The notes beneath the pieces were generated by a model. It saw only the letters and a program-made list of their open reading frames with translations. It had not been told where the DNA came from and did no database searches. From Terriglobus albidus (GTDB lineage: Bacteria; Acidobacteriota; Terriglobia; Terriglobales; Acidobacteriaceae), in assembly GCF_008000815.1 (NCBI RefSeq), contig NZ_CP042806.1:3658001-3722000 (forward strand): 64,000 nucleotides of DNA, given 5' to 3'. The position numbers and the translations under genes were made by a program. Within the stretch, counting starts at the first letter, position 1. Each line of letters opens with the position of its first letter. This document shows positions 26,956 through 36,347 of the stretch, piece after piece.

Positions 26956-28623
26956 CTACTTGAGTTCAAAAGCATACACCGTGTCACCCACAGCGGAGAT
27001 CACGTACTGATGTCCATCGAGCTCGAAGGTCTGCGGAGCGTTGGATACGGAGCCGATGCGTGTGCTCCACAACGGATTGCCATTGGCGGCATCGAAGGCG
27101 ACCAGGCTGCCCGAGCCGTCTCCGGTGAAGACCAGACCTCCGGCCGTAGCCAGCAGACCGCCGCCGCCAAAGCCCGTTCCATAGAGCTTGCGACGCCAGC
27201 GAGGCGTACCTGTTTTGTAGTCGATACCGAGCACGTAGCTGCCGGTGGTGCCCATGCCAACCTCTTCCTTACCACCAAGGCCCATAGCGCCACGCGGATC
27301 GGGATCGGTGAGATAGGCCATCGAGTAGCTATCAACGTGGTATTGATAGAGAAGACCTGTCTGCGGCGAGAAGGCCGGCGGCTGCCAGTTGACCGTGCCT
27401 CCTGAGGCTGGCGAGATCAGCGTTCCGCCGATCGAGGCGTCCTTCGCGGGATTTGTCTTTGGGCCACCCTTATCGGTATAGCCTTCCGCCCAGTTGGTTG
27501 CATCACTCAACTTGCTGGTCAGCAGATGCTCTCCGGTCACACGATCAAGTACGAAGAAGTAGCCGTTGCGGGAAGCAGTCATTACCAGTTTGCGCTGCCG
27601 TCCCTTGAACTTACCATCTACCAGTACCGGAACCTGGGCCGAGTCGTAGTCATGCGTGTCGTGCGGTGAGGTGGAGTAGTACCACTTCAGCTTGCCGGTA
27701 TCCACGTCCAAGGCGACCAGCGAGCAGGTGTAGAGGTTATCGCCATCTCCACGAAGGCCGGTCTGCCAGGAAGGAGTGGGATTGCCGGTTCCGAGGATAT
27801 AGAGGTTGGTCTCCGGATCGTAGGCTCCGGCGACCCATGTTCCTCCGCCGCCATGACGCGCCGCATCAAGGTTCTTCCATGTATCGAGTCCGGGATCGCC
27901 GGGGTTCTGGGGCGTGACGTACCACGTCCACTGCAGATCTCCGGTCTCGGGATCGTAGGACTTCAGGAACATGGGAGCATCGATGTCATTGCCCACGCCT
28001 GCGAGCACATGGTTTTTGATGATGGTGGGTGCGGGGGTAGAGAAGTAGCCGCCTTCGACATTCGCGATCTTGCGATGCCAGCGCTCTTTTCCGGTCTTGG
28101 CTTCCAGAGAGACGAGATAGTTGTCCGGCGTCTCGAAGAAGACGTAGTCATGCCACAGGGCAACACCGCGATTGCCGATGTGCGTGCCGCCGCGAGTCTT
28201 CCAGAAGTAGTGCCACAGTACTTCGCCGCTGCGTGCGTCGACAGCCCACACATTGTCGGGCATGGTGACATAGAGCACTCCGTTGTTCTCGAGGAAGGTA
28301 CCCTTGATCGAACCGCCGCGAGCACTGCGCTGCTCTGTACCTTCTCCGCCCACAATGACCGGTGCGTTGACGCGACTGTAGCCGGTCAATGGCGCCGGCT
28401 CATTCCCGGGCACCATCTTGGCGACCCAGGCAAGGCCGAGGTTCTTCACGGTATTGCGGTTAACAGCGGTCAGTGAGCTATAGCGCTTCGAGGTGTAGTC
28501 ACCGTTATAGGTGAGCCATGAGTCCTTGAGTGGACGCATCAGGTCCTCATGCGAGACGGCTTGTGCATGCGATAGAGGTCCAAGCAGGAGCGCCGCAGTA
28601 AACGAGAAGATCCGAAGCTTCAT
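26956..28623 (-). CDS. Periplasmic PQQ-dependent dehydrogenase (quinoprotein)
   Basis: A 555-residue eight-bladed quinoprotein of the methanol/ethanol dehydrogenase family. Signal peptide MKLRIFSFTAALLLGPLSHAQA; then repeated W-motif blades (SGEVLWHYFW, TGKERWHRKI, TGDLQWTWYV, TGKLKWYYST). GTGNPTPSW holds the usual metal-binding Asn, and SPHDTHDYDSA holds the catalytic Asp (D325) followed two residues later by D327, the arrangement typical of lanthanide-type enzymes. It has only one cysteine, so the vicinal disulfide of classical enzymes is missing, and no cytochrome domain is fused. The ATG at 28623 overlaps the cytochrome gene stop (TGATG); GTG at 28626 is an alternative. Electrons go to the co-encoded cytochrome. 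Substrate: an alcohol or sugar. Confidence 0.9.
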   Translation of the reverse strand: MKLRIFSFTAALLLGPLSHAQAVSHEDLMRPLKDSWLTYNGDYTSKRYSSLTAVNRNTVKNLGLAWVAKMVPGNEPAPLTGYSRVNAPVIVGGEGTEQRSARGGSIKGTFLENNGVLYVTMPDNVWAVDARSGEVLWHYFWKTRGGTHIGNRGVALWHDYVFFETPDNYLVSLEAKTGKERWHRKIANVEGGYFSTPAPTIIKNHVLAGVGNDIDAPMFLKSYDPETGDLQWTWYVTPQNPGDPGLDTWKNLDAARHGGGGTWVAGAYDPETNLYILGTGNPTPSWQTGLRGDGDNLYTCSLVALDVDTGKLKWYYSTSPHDTHDYDSAQVPVLVDGKFKGRQRKLVMTASRNGYFFVLDRVTGEHLLTSKLSDATNWAEGYTDKGGPKTNPAKDASIGGTLISPASGGTVNWQPPAFSPQTGLLYQYHVDSYSMAYLTDPDPRGAMGLGGKEEVGMGTTGSYVLGIDYKTGTPRWRRKLYGTGFGGGGLLATAGGLVFTGDGSGSLVAFDAANGNPLWSTRIGSVSNAPQTFELDGHQYVISAVGDTVYAFELK

Positions 28624-29474
28624 CACTTGAGTGTCACCAGGTATGCGGTTACGTCGTGAATATCTTTGTCGGTGTAGGTCGGAAGCAGGTTGCGGTGAGC
28701 CTCCAATGGATCATGCACCTCGACTTTGGTCTGCGGCGTCCGGCGGATGCTTTGCAGCGTGCCGTCCTGTAGCTTCACCGTCACCAGGAAGTCATCGACA
28801 TGAATCGCTGTCCCCTCAACGGCCGGTTTGCCCGGTTCCTGCACCGTGGCGGTGATCACCGGAACAGGCACTCCGAAGTGGTTGCCGCGGATCCATGCCG
28901 ATTGCAACGTCTTCGGGCTGGAGATCTTCTTGCCGATGCCCTTCATATCGCCCTCGGCAGAGTGGCAGCGGGTGCACTTTGCTTCAAAGTAATGCTGGCC
29001 GCTGGCAGCGTCGCCAACCAGGATATTTGGCGACCGCAGAGCATCCCCCGGTGCGCGTCCCTGGCTGCCGATCTCGCTTAGGATGCTGCGAACATAGGCT
29101 GCGACCGCAGCGACATCGTCCTTCTCCGTCAGGATGCGGTGATTTGTGAGTCCTGCCTTTTCACCACGGATAATAGGTTCAAGGGACTCACCGTGCATGT
29201 CCACAAGAGCGTCTTGAGAGCGAAGGATATTGGGTCCAACGTTCTCCTTACCGCGCAGGTCCGCGCTATGGCAGCTCTCACAGTGCTTTTCGTATAGCAC
29301 CTTGCCTGCGGCGACGACCTGAGGAGGGTCGACCGGGCGCATAGGCGCTTCGTTGAACTTCGACGTCTCAATATGCTGCGCCACGCTGTACAGCGTGATC
29401 CCTGCAGGGATGAGCAGCAAGATCGCCGCAGCGATGCGGCGGGACGAACTACGGCTCCTGTTGCTTTCAGGCAT
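28623..29474 (-). CDS. Membrane-anchored dihaem cytochrome c
   Basis: A 283-residue protein with an N-terminal membrane anchor (about 13-33, basic before it) and two haem c sites, CESCH (65-69) and CTRCH (167-171), each with downstream Met-bearing sequence for axial ligation. Between the hemes and the C-terminus, about 190-245 resembles a small beta domain (VEGTAIHVDDFLVTVKLQDG) seen in cytochromes of quinoprotein pairs. It is coupled to the PQQ dehydrogenase by a one-base overlap and is its likely electron acceptor, passing electrons to the respiratory chain. Confidence 0.92.
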   Translation of the reverse strand: MPESNRSRSSSRRIAAAILLLIPAGITLYSVAQHIETSKFNEAPMRPVDPPQVVAAGKVLYEKHCESCHSADLRGKENVGPNILRSQDALVDMHGESLEPIIRGEKAGLTNHRILTEKDDVAAVAAYVRSILSEIGSQGRAPGDALRSPNILVGDAASGQHYFEAKCTRCHSAEGDMKGIGKKISSPKTLQSAWIRGNHFGVPVPVITATVQEPGKPAVEGTAIHVDDFLVTVKLQDGTLQSIRRTPQTKVEVHDPLEAHRNLLPTYTDKDIHDVTAYLVTLK

Positions 29475-29571
29475 GAAGAGGTCCTATGTGCGAGGTTAAA
29501 ACGGTGCAAGGTTGAAGCGGTGCAGGCTGAAGCGGGCCGCTTCAGCCTTGCTGAGCCATGTACGTTTGTGA

Positions 29572-30297
29572 TCAGCGTTTTGACAGATCGCGGATCCAGA
29601 TGTCTTTGAACTGCATGTTACCTTCGCCGCCGGCATGCAGCTGCAGCGCGATACGGCCATCGGGAGCGCCGGGCTTAGGATCAGTGAAGTCCACCATAGG
29701 CACGCCGTTCAAACGTGACCGGTAGCGGTTGCCAACTACTTCCACCAGGTAATCGTTCCACTCGCCGTGGCGGACGACACCTTCATTCTCAGGCGCAGGC
29801 CAGACGACCCATCCGCGGCCATCTTCAGCGTAGACGCCGGCGGTGTGGTGCATCATGGTGCAGTCGATCTCAAACTGCATGCCCTGCGTGGTGTCGACAG
29901 AGTTAGGTTTGAAACCGGTATGGAAGAAGACTCCACTGTTACCATCGCCGACACACTTGAAGCGTAACGAAAGCTGGAAGTCTTTGTAGTCCTTATCGGT
30001 CTCCAGGTAACCGTAGGCTTTGGTCAGTCCCTTGCCGTGTAGCACACCATCGTCTTCCACCGTCCAGCTCTCAGCGCCGACGGGAACCCAGCCGGTGAGG
30101 TCTTTTCCATTGAAGAGCTGAATCCAGTCGTTGCCCGGAGTTTTGGGCTTGGCTTGCTGAGCATCCACACGCCCCATATGAGTGACCGTAAGAAGTGTCA
30201 CTGCGGCGGTACAGGCAGCGCCTGCGAGGAAGAAGAGACGACGGGTAGGTACAAGGCGGGTAAGAAAAGACAAGCCTGCAGACTTCTTCTGGATCAT
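29572..30297 (-). CDS. DUF1080 protein (3-keto-disaccharide hydrolase-like)
   Basis: A 241-residue secreted or membrane-anchored protein: hydrophobic segment about 20-45 (RLFFLAGAACTAAVTLLTV), then a concanavalin-like DUF1080 domain (about 55-238) opening with DWIQLFNGKDLTGWVPVG and continuing WTVEDDGVLHGKG, NSGVFFHTG and GRIALQLHAGGEGNMQFKDI. Members of this family cleave 3-keto-glycosides, or bind glycans. It lies 97 bp downstream of the cytochrome start on the same strand and heads a possible DUF1080-cytochrome-PQQ transcript. Its presence is the strongest hint that the neighbouring oxidoreductases make 3-keto sugars. Confidence 0.88.
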   Translation of the reverse strand: MIQKKSAGLSFLTRLVPTRRLFFLAGAACTAAVTLLTVTHMGRVDAQQAKPKTPGNDWIQLFNGKDLTGWVPVGAESWTVEDDGVLHGKGLTKAYGYLETDKDYKDFQLSLRFKCVGDGNSGVFFHTGFKPNSVDTTQGMQFEIDCTMMHHTAGVYAEDGRGWVVWPAPENEGVVRHGEWNDYLVEVVGNRYRSRLNGVPMVDFTDPKPGAPDGRIALQLHAGGEGNMQFKDIWIRDLSKR

Positions 30298-30488
30298 TTC
30301 GCCGACGAACTCCTGCGCAAGTGAGATTGCCCCACATGATACTTGCTCAACGTATCGATAGAGAAGTCAATCGATTGCGGAAGACCGATTCGCTCATTTT
30401 TTCTGCGCGTTAGACGGGTAGAAACGTTTATATCGTCTCGAATCCTGTTGAGGATGCGCGACATCTAAGCGGAACGAGGGAGACAGAT

Positions 30489-31346
30489 ATGGCATCGATC
30501 GCGAAGACCTTCCGCCTGGGCGGAGACCTGGAAATTACCCGCCTGGGTTACGGCGCAATGCGTATTGTGGGCAAGGGCGTGTGGGGAGAGCCTGCAGACC
30601 GCGAGGCGATGAAGGCGGTGTTGCGCCGGGCGGTAGAGCTGGGCGTGAATTTTATCGATACGGCTGACAGCTATGGGCCCACCATCAGTGAAGAGCTTAT
30701 CGGCCAGGCCCTGGCTCCGTATAAGCCGGGTGTCGTGATCGCGACCAAATCTGGGCTTGCCCGGACGGGACCGGATGTATGGGTACCGCTTGGACGCCCG
30801 GAGTACCTGATCCAGCAGGTTGAGCTGAGCCTGCGGCGCCTTAAGCTGCAGCAGATCGATCTGTGGCAGCTCCACCGTATCGATCCAAAGGTCCCGGTAG
30901 AGGAGTCGCTGGGCGCGGTCAAGAAGCTGCAGGAGCAGGGAAAGATCCGTCATGTTGGCTTGAGTGAGGTTTCGGTCGAGCAGATTAAGCAGGCGCGCAA
31001 GGTCATTGAGATCGTCAGTGTGCAGAATCTCTACAACATCGCCGACCGCAAGAGTGAAGCCGTGCTGGAGTATTGCCACAACGAAGGTCTGGCTTTTATT
31101 CCATGGTTCCCGGTGGCGGCAGGTAAGCTGACTCAGCCGGGAGGCAAGCTCGACGTTTTTGCACAGCGCCACGGCATTACGCTCTCGCAGCTTTCGATCG
31201 CATGGCTGCTGCACCGCTCACCAGTCATCCTGCCGATTCCCGGAACGAGCTCTGTCCAACATCTGGAAGAGAATATGAAAGCCGCAGACGTGCAACTGAG
31301 CGATGCGGAATGGCGTGAAGTAGAAGCCATTGCGGGGCAGCGATAA
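30489..31346 (+). CDS. Aldo/keto reductase
   Basis: Cytoplasmic NADPH-dependent reductase of 285 residues with the complete AKR tetrad: D57 and Y62 (IDTADSYG), K87 (IATKSG) and H129 (WQLHRID); the NADP-binding end [16 protein letters not shown] is intact. A GGGAGA ribosome-binding site precedes the ATG. It is divergent from the DUF1080 gene across 191 bp. It could reduce keto or aldehyde products of the sugar cluster, but AKRs are common and the link is by position only. Confidence 0.93.
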   Translation: MASIAKTFRLGGDLEITRLGYGAMRIVGKGVWGEPADREAMKAVLRRAVELGVNFIDTADSYGPTISEELIGQALAPYKPGVVIATKSGLARTGPDVWVPLGRPEYLIQQVELSLRRLKLQQIDLWQLHRIDPKVPVEESLGAVKKLQEQGKIRHVGLSEVSVEQIKQARKVIEIVSVQNLYNIADRKSEAVLEYCHNEGLAFIPWFPVAAGKLTQPGGKLDVFAQRHGITLSQLSIAWLLHRSPVILPIPGTSSVQHLEENMKAADVQLSDAEWREVEAIAGQR

Positions 31347-31527
31347 AATAAGAGGGTACTGACGAGAACAAAGGGCGCCGCTTTTGGACGGTGGCGCTTT
31401 TGTTTACGCGCCTGTAATGTTGGCGCCGCCTTACCTTCATGGAGACTTAAGCCGCAATCGTCACTTTGGTTTAAGAACGACCAAATACCGGGTAGTCTCT
31501 TCACTAAGACTATCCAGGCCGGAATGG

Positions 31528-32820
31528 ATGCCACGACGAATGATGCGGAGAGTGTTTTCGCTGCTTCCTGCAGTACTGTTGTTTCTATTGTGTGTGGTCG
31601 CCAAAGCCCAGGCTCCTAACGAGAGTGGGGCGACCATCGATACCGGGGTCCCGCTTCGCATCCAGATCCGAAAGACCATACCGCTCGCTCGTGGAACTGT
31701 TGTCGAGGGCTTTCTGGTTGCGCCCGTCTATGTACGGGAAAGGCTGGTCTTACCCGAGGGAACCCGCGTTACCGGCACCGTCCAGGATTTCGCTCCTACT
31801 GCTTTCAAGATTCGCCTGCAGGCCAGGCTCGACGGAGATCTGACTCCTCTGCATGAGCCGATCGTGCATTTTCAGTCGCTCGACCTGGATGGCAGAGAGG
31901 TCGCGATCGATGCGGTGGCGACTGTTTCGACTGCACAGCCCATCCGGTTTACTACGGCGCAGAAGCGTCCGTCATTGATGAAACAGGCCAGTGGCTATGT
32001 TCGTGGACAGATCAACGACACGAAGGATGCCGTCTTTGGCCCGGGACGTTCCGACCGTGCCCTGCAGCTTCTGTTCAGCCAGTTGCCGTACCACCCGCAA
32101 CGGATCTGGTCTGGAACCAGGTTTGTTGCGGACCTTAGCCGGCCCCTGATGATTCCCATGCCGGCTGCCGAATCGCCGGAACTGTCTTCGTCCGCGATTG
32201 GCCCGGAAGGAATTTCGGTGACAGCCAGGCTGTCTGAGCGGTTGAGCTCAGAGACGGCGAGGAAGGGTGACACGGTGCACGCTATTGTCACTGTGCCTGT
32301 CTTCGATGACGCAAAGCATCTCATCCTTGCGGAAGGAGACTCGCTGGATGGGACGGTACTGCAGTCAAAGCACTCGCGAAGCTTCGGCAGGAACGGGCAA
32401 TTGCGTTTTGTCTTTCAAACATTGAAGCCGCTCAACCGGGAAGCAAAGCCCGTCTCGGCGGTTATTAGTGGAGTAGACGGCTCCAAGTCGGACAATCTTT
32501 CTATCGACAATGAGGGGGGCGTTAAGGCGTCGGCCGACAAGAATCGTTTTCTGGCACCCGCGCTGCTGGGGGTGCTGGCGGTCGCTGGACATGATCGCGA
32601 CCGGGATGGAAATGGATTAGGAAGACAAACCGTTGCCGCGAATGGTTTCGGTGTTGTTGCCCGCATCGTCGCGCTGACCGTTAACGATCGCAATGTCGCT
32701 ACCGGTTTCGGAGCGTACGCTTTTGCGAAGTCGATTTACTTCCGGTTTCTCTCCCAAGGACATCCGGTCGAGTTCCCCAAAAATACACAGGTGGAGCTGA
32801 AGGTGATCAGCCACCAATAG
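31528..32820 (+). CDS. Secreted protein of unknown function, 430 residues
   Basis: I do not recognise a named family. From the ATG at 31528 the N-terminus MPRRMMRRVFSLLPAVLLFLLCVVAKAQ is a signal peptide. The mature part has two similar modules (about 35-115 and 225-320) built from a phrase of the form I-P-L-A-R-G-T-V-V-E-G ... L-P-E-G-T-R-V-T-G-T-V, repeated as V-F-D-D-A-K-H-L-I-L-A-E-G-D-S-L-D-G-T-V, so an internal duplication is likely. A longer upstream reading (31384) has no plausible start. The stop TAG begins the dispersed repeat at 32818. Confidence 0.75.
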   Translation: MPRRMMRRVFSLLPAVLLFLLCVVAKAQAPNESGATIDTGVPLRIQIRKTIPLARGTVVEGFLVAPVYVRERLVLPEGTRVTGTVQDFAPTAFKIRLQARLDGDLTPLHEPIVHFQSLDLDGREVAIDAVATVSTAQPIRFTTAQKRPSLMKQASGYVRGQINDTKDAVFGPGRSDRALQLLFSQLPYHPQRIWSGTRFVADLSRPLMIPMPAAESPELSSSAIGPEGISVTARLSERLSSETARKGDTVHAIVTVPVFDDAKHLILAEGDSLDGTVLQSKHSRSFGRNGQLRFVFQTLKPLNREAKPVSAVISGVDGSKSDNLSIDNEGGVKASADKNRFLAPALLGVLAVAGHDRDRDGNGLGRQTVAANGFGVVARIVALTVNDRNVATGFGAYAFAKSIYFRFLSQGHPVEFPKNTQVELKVISHQ

Positions 32821-32859
32821 AGCATTTTCCCTGTAGGTGCAGAGTAGGGCTTCCGTATC
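32818..32859 (+). repeat. Dispersed 42-bp repeat, copy A
   Basis: Begins with the TAG stop of the preceding gene; core CCCTGTAGGTGCAGAGTAGG then GCTTCCGTATC. It matches the reverse complement of 39604-39646 at 39 of 43 positions including one 1-base gap. Confidence 0.82.
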
Positions 32860-33145
32860 ATTCAGGGACGTCCTCATCTGTAGGGACATACCAGGGAACA
32901 TCCTTCAAAAGAAAGAGACTCGGATAACGGGAGATCAGGTGGCTCAGCATGGCTTTTGCAATATGCCCACTATGCTCCACCTCTTTTTGCCACTCCACAT
33001 TGGCTAGACCTTCATCGGAGGTTGCCGGCCAACGGGCTGTACGAATTGCGAGTACAAGGCTCGACGCAATCAAGAGTGCCGGACCAAGCTTTTGAGCGTC
33101 TACTTCTTTACGAATCCCTCCTACCCGTGCACTAGTGGAAGTCAT
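32858..33145 (-). CDS. Small protein overlapping the end of dnaE2
   Basis: A 95-residue unrecognised protein. Its ATG lies inside the dnaE2 frame (14-bp overlap), making it a fourth gene of the imuA-imuB-dnaE2 transcript. The centre is hydrophobic, LGPALLIASSLVLAIRTARW (about 20-39), followed by acidic/amphipathic sequence. A shorter copy of the same core occurs at 45066-45190, which supports real coding. Function unknown; co-expression with the mutasome genes is inferred from the overlap. Confidence 0.65.
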   Translation of the reverse strand: MTSTSARVGGIRKEVDAQKLGPALLIASSLVLAIRTARWPATSDEGLANVEWQKEVEHSGHIAKAMLSHLISRYPSLFLLKDVPWYVPTDEDVPE

Positions 33146-36100
33146 GTGATCGAACCTCCAGTGACAGGTCGTTCAGTGTTCGTATCCGAGTAGCTTTGAC
33201 GTGAATCACGCCATCCTGGTTTTGGAGCAGACCTTCGACAAGAATGAACTTGCTTCGCGTGACAATAAGACGTTCTCTCTCGAAGAGATCGGGTGTCACA
33301 ATCACATTGGCGATACCGGTCTCATCTTCCATCGACAGAAAGACGAACCCATGTGCTGTGCCCGGGCGTTGGCGCGCAATGACGCAGCCTGCAGCCTTTA
33401 CGAAATCTCCATGTCGGTAGTGCCTGAGTTCTTCGGCGGAAAGAATACTGCGACGATGGAGTTCCTGCCGCTGGCAAGCCATCGGATGCTGGCCGACCGT
33501 TAGGCCGGTGCCCGCATAATCTGCCACCAGCCTCTCTTCTGTTGTCATCTTGTTGAGCGGAGAGGAAGGATTTTCCTCTCGTAGCGCAGATACCTGCGAA
33601 AGCAGGGGACCTTCCGGCCGTCCCGCACGTTCTACTTGCCACAGAGCATCCCGCCTATGCTGCACCCCGTCAAGAACATTCAGCGCTCCCACACTCGAGA
33701 GAAGGGTCAGTTCTTTACGGTTGATTGTCGCCATGCGTGTCACAAAATCATCGATAGAACGAAATAAGCCGTGTCCTTCACGTTCTGTGACGAGCGCATC
33801 GGCTGTCTGCTTTCTGAATCCTTTTGCATACCCAAGTCCCAGGCGCAAGGACAAGGTCCCATCTTCTTCATGTTCAATGGTGCAGGCCCATTGCGATCGT
33901 TGAACGTCGATGTGTTTTACACGTAGTCCATGTCGTTGTGCGTCTTTCACCAGAACAGCCGGCATGTAAAAGCCCATCGGCTGGCAATTGAGGATGGCAC
34001 AGGTAAACGCAGCCAGATATTTGACCTTGAAATAAGCAGATGCATACGCGATCAGAGCGAAGCTGGCCGCATGAGATTCGGGGAATCCATATAAGGCGAA
34101 CGAGCTGATGTGTTGAACAATATCGTCTTGCGTCTTTGCGTCAATGCCATTAGCCGCCATGCCCGCCCGTAACCGGCCTTCGAGGTTCTTCATGCGTTCC
34201 CACGATCGCCGCATCCCGACAGCACGGCGTAACTCCTCGGCTTCAGCCCCCGTGAAGTTGGCGACGACCATGGCCATACGCAAAAGTTGTTCCTGAAAGA
34301 GTGGGACACCCAGTGTCCGCTTGAGCGTCGACTCCAGCAAGGGATGCGGATAGCTGACCGGTTCCTGCTTCTGCCGTCTCCTCATATACGGATGCATCAT
34401 CTTTCCGACAATCGGTCCGGGGCGGATAATGGCAACCTGCACAACAAGGTCATAGAACTTCTCCGGATTGTTGCGGGGCAGTGATGCCATTTGTGCACGG
34501 CTTTCTACTTGAAACATTCCCACCGTGTCTGCACGCCGCAGCGTACGATACACCTCGTCATCTTCCGGAAGTTGTGCCAGATCCACCGGCTCGCCATAGT
34601 GTTCTGGAATCAGCTCGAGGCAGTCTTTCAAAACGGCCATCATGCCCAGCCCGAGCAGATCCACCTTGATAATGCCAAGATCGGCGCAGTCTTCCTTGTC
34701 CCATTGCACAACGGTTCGGCCAGGCATTGAGGCGCGTTCCAGCGGGACAACGTGATCCAGTTGTCCCTGGCAAATTACCATCCCACCCGAATGTTGCCCC
34801 AGGTGACGCGGCAAGTCCTGAATCCTCATACAGAGTTCCAGATATTTTGCGATCCGGGGATGACAGAGATCGAACCCCGCATTTCGGAAGGAATGCGCCA
34901 TCGTGTCCGTGGGGCCCTTCCATTCAAAGTTCGCCACAATGGAAGAGAGCCGCTGAAGCGACTCCGCATCGAATCCCAACGCCTTTCCAACCTCGCGTGT
35001 GGCGGACTTACCGCGATACGTGATGACATTCGCTGTCATCGCTGCGCCAAGCTCGCCATATCGGCGATAGATATATTGAATCGCCTCTTCGCGCTTTTCC
35101 TCCGATGGCAGATCCAGATCGATGTCGGGCCACTCACCGCGGCTTTCGGAGAGAAACCGCTCAAAAAGCAGCTCCATGCCGACCGGGTCGATGGCTGTGA
35201 TCTCAAGGGCATAGCAGACGGCGGAGTTCGCCGCGCTGCCGCGTCCCTGGATCAGAATGTCATTACGTTTACAGAACCGGATGATGTCCCAGACGATAAG
35301 AAAGTAGCCGGCGAAACCAAGCTTCGCAATAAGCTTCAATTCATGGTCTACCTGTTTCTTTGCCCGCTCCAATAGAGCGGCATTTCGCTTCGGACCATAA
35401 CGACAGATCACTCCTTCGTCGACCCGCTTGCGAAGAAAGCTGTCCATTGTTTCACCTTCAGGAACCGGATAGCGAGGGAACTCATAGCCAAGGTCTGAAA
35501 GCTGGAAGGTCAAGCGCGAGGACAACTCAAGTGTGTTCTCGATTGCCCCCGGGATATCCCGGAACAAAGTCGACATCTGCTTCGCATCACGAATATAACG
35601 TTGGCTGTTGATGGAAAGCAGACGGCCTGCCCGGTCTAGTTCCGTATGGTTGCGAATCGCTGTAAACAGGTCCAGGATCTCCCGATCCTGTTTGGTCGCG
35701 TACCGTACTCCATTCGTCGCAAGAAGAGGAAGCTTCAGCGACTGCGCGATGCGAATGGCGGCCTGGTTACGCCACTCTTCCTCGCGTTCACCATGGCGTT
35801 GCAACTCTACGTAGACGTTCTTTTGCCCGAAGATGTGAATCAGTCTCTCGACGAGATCTCGGCCTGCTTCTTCTCCTCCTCGCTGTAAGGCTGAAGCCAG
35901 CGGTCCCTCATCCCCACCCGTAAGACATATAAGACCGGCGGCATGCTCTTCCAGATCCGATAGCGTAGCCATGCCTTCCTGTTTCTTCTTCTCACGCATT
36001 TTGAATCGTGTGATGAGCTGGCAGAGGTTCTGATAACCCTGGCGTGTCTCGCACAACAGAGGCAGACGCGCCGGCTCTGAACGATGCTGATGTGGCAGCC

Positions 36101-36347
36101 AGGTTGGGGGTGCGAGCCGCTGTCCGAAGGCGGCCGATGCGATCTCGGCTCCGACATGCGCATGGATATGGTTCTCGCTGGCGATCTTATGAAAGCGAGC
36201 CGATCCATAGAATCCGTTTCTATCGAGTAACGCTATTGCCGGCATATCTACTTCAAAGGCGCGCTTCGCCATTGCCTCCGGCGAAGATCCGCCTTCGAGG
36301 AAAGAAAATGCGCTTGCGGCATGGAGTTCTACATAACCGCTAGTCAT
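33132..36347 (-). CDS. dnaE2: Error-prone DNA polymerase III alpha subunit, DnaE2 (ImuC)
   Basis: C-family polymerase of 1071 residues for damage-induced mutagenic synthesis. N-terminal PHP domain opens with YVELHAASAFSFLEGGSSPE; the catalytic acid cluster is PDIDLDLP with D408, D410 and D412; further on are SRGEWPD, GRGSAANSAVCY and a C-terminal OB domain (FVKAAGCVIARQRPGTAHGF, then GLLQNQDGVIHVKA). Length is normal for DnaE2 and shorter than replicative DnaE. It overlaps imuB by 8 bp and the small gene behind it by 14 bp, giving one operon. Confidence 0.96.
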   Translation of the reverse strand: MTSGYVELHAASAFSFLEGGSSPEAMAKRAFEVDMPAIALLDRNGFYGSARFHKIASENHIHAHVGAEIASAAFGQRLAPPTWLPHQHRSEPARLPLLCETRQGYQNLCQLITRFKMREKKKQEGMATLSDLEEHAAGLICLTGGDEGPLASALQRGGEEAGRDLVERLIHIFGQKNVYVELQRHGEREEEWRNQAAIRIAQSLKLPLLATNGVRYATKQDREILDLFTAIRNHTELDRAGRLLSINSQRYIRDAKQMSTLFRDIPGAIENTLELSSRLTFQLSDLGYEFPRYPVPEGETMDSFLRKRVDEGVICRYGPKRNAALLERAKKQVDHELKLIAKLGFAGYFLIVWDIIRFCKRNDILIQGRGSAANSAVCYALEITAIDPVGMELLFERFLSESRGEWPDIDLDLPSEEKREEAIQYIYRRYGELGAAMTANVITYRGKSATREVGKALGFDAESLQRLSSIVANFEWKGPTDTMAHSFRNAGFDLCHPRIAKYLELCMRIQDLPRHLGQHSGGMVICQGQLDHVVPLERASMPGRTVVQWDKEDCADLGIIKVDLLGLGMMAVLKDCLELIPEHYGEPVDLAQLPEDDEVYRTLRRADTVGMFQVESRAQMASLPRNNPEKFYDLVVQVAIIRPGPIVGKMMHPYMRRRQKQEPVSYPHPLLESTLKRTLGVPLFQEQLLRMAMVVANFTGAEAEELRRAVGMRRSWERMKNLEGRLRAGMAANGIDAKTQDDIVQHISSFALYGFPESHAASFALIAYASAYFKVKYLAAFTCAILNCQPMGFYMPAVLVKDAQRHGLRVKHIDVQRSQWACTIEHEEDGTLSLRLGLGYAKGFRKQTADALVTEREGHGLFRSIDDFVTRMATINRKELTLLSSVGALNVLDGVQHRRDALWQVERAGRPEGPLLSQVSALREENPSSPLNKMTTEERLVADYAGTGLTVGQHPMACQRQELHRRSILSAEELRHYRHGDFVKAAGCVIARQRPGTAHGFVFLSMEDETGIANVIVTPDLFERERLIVTRSKFILVEGLLQNQDGVIHVKATRIRTLNDLSLEVRSHDFH

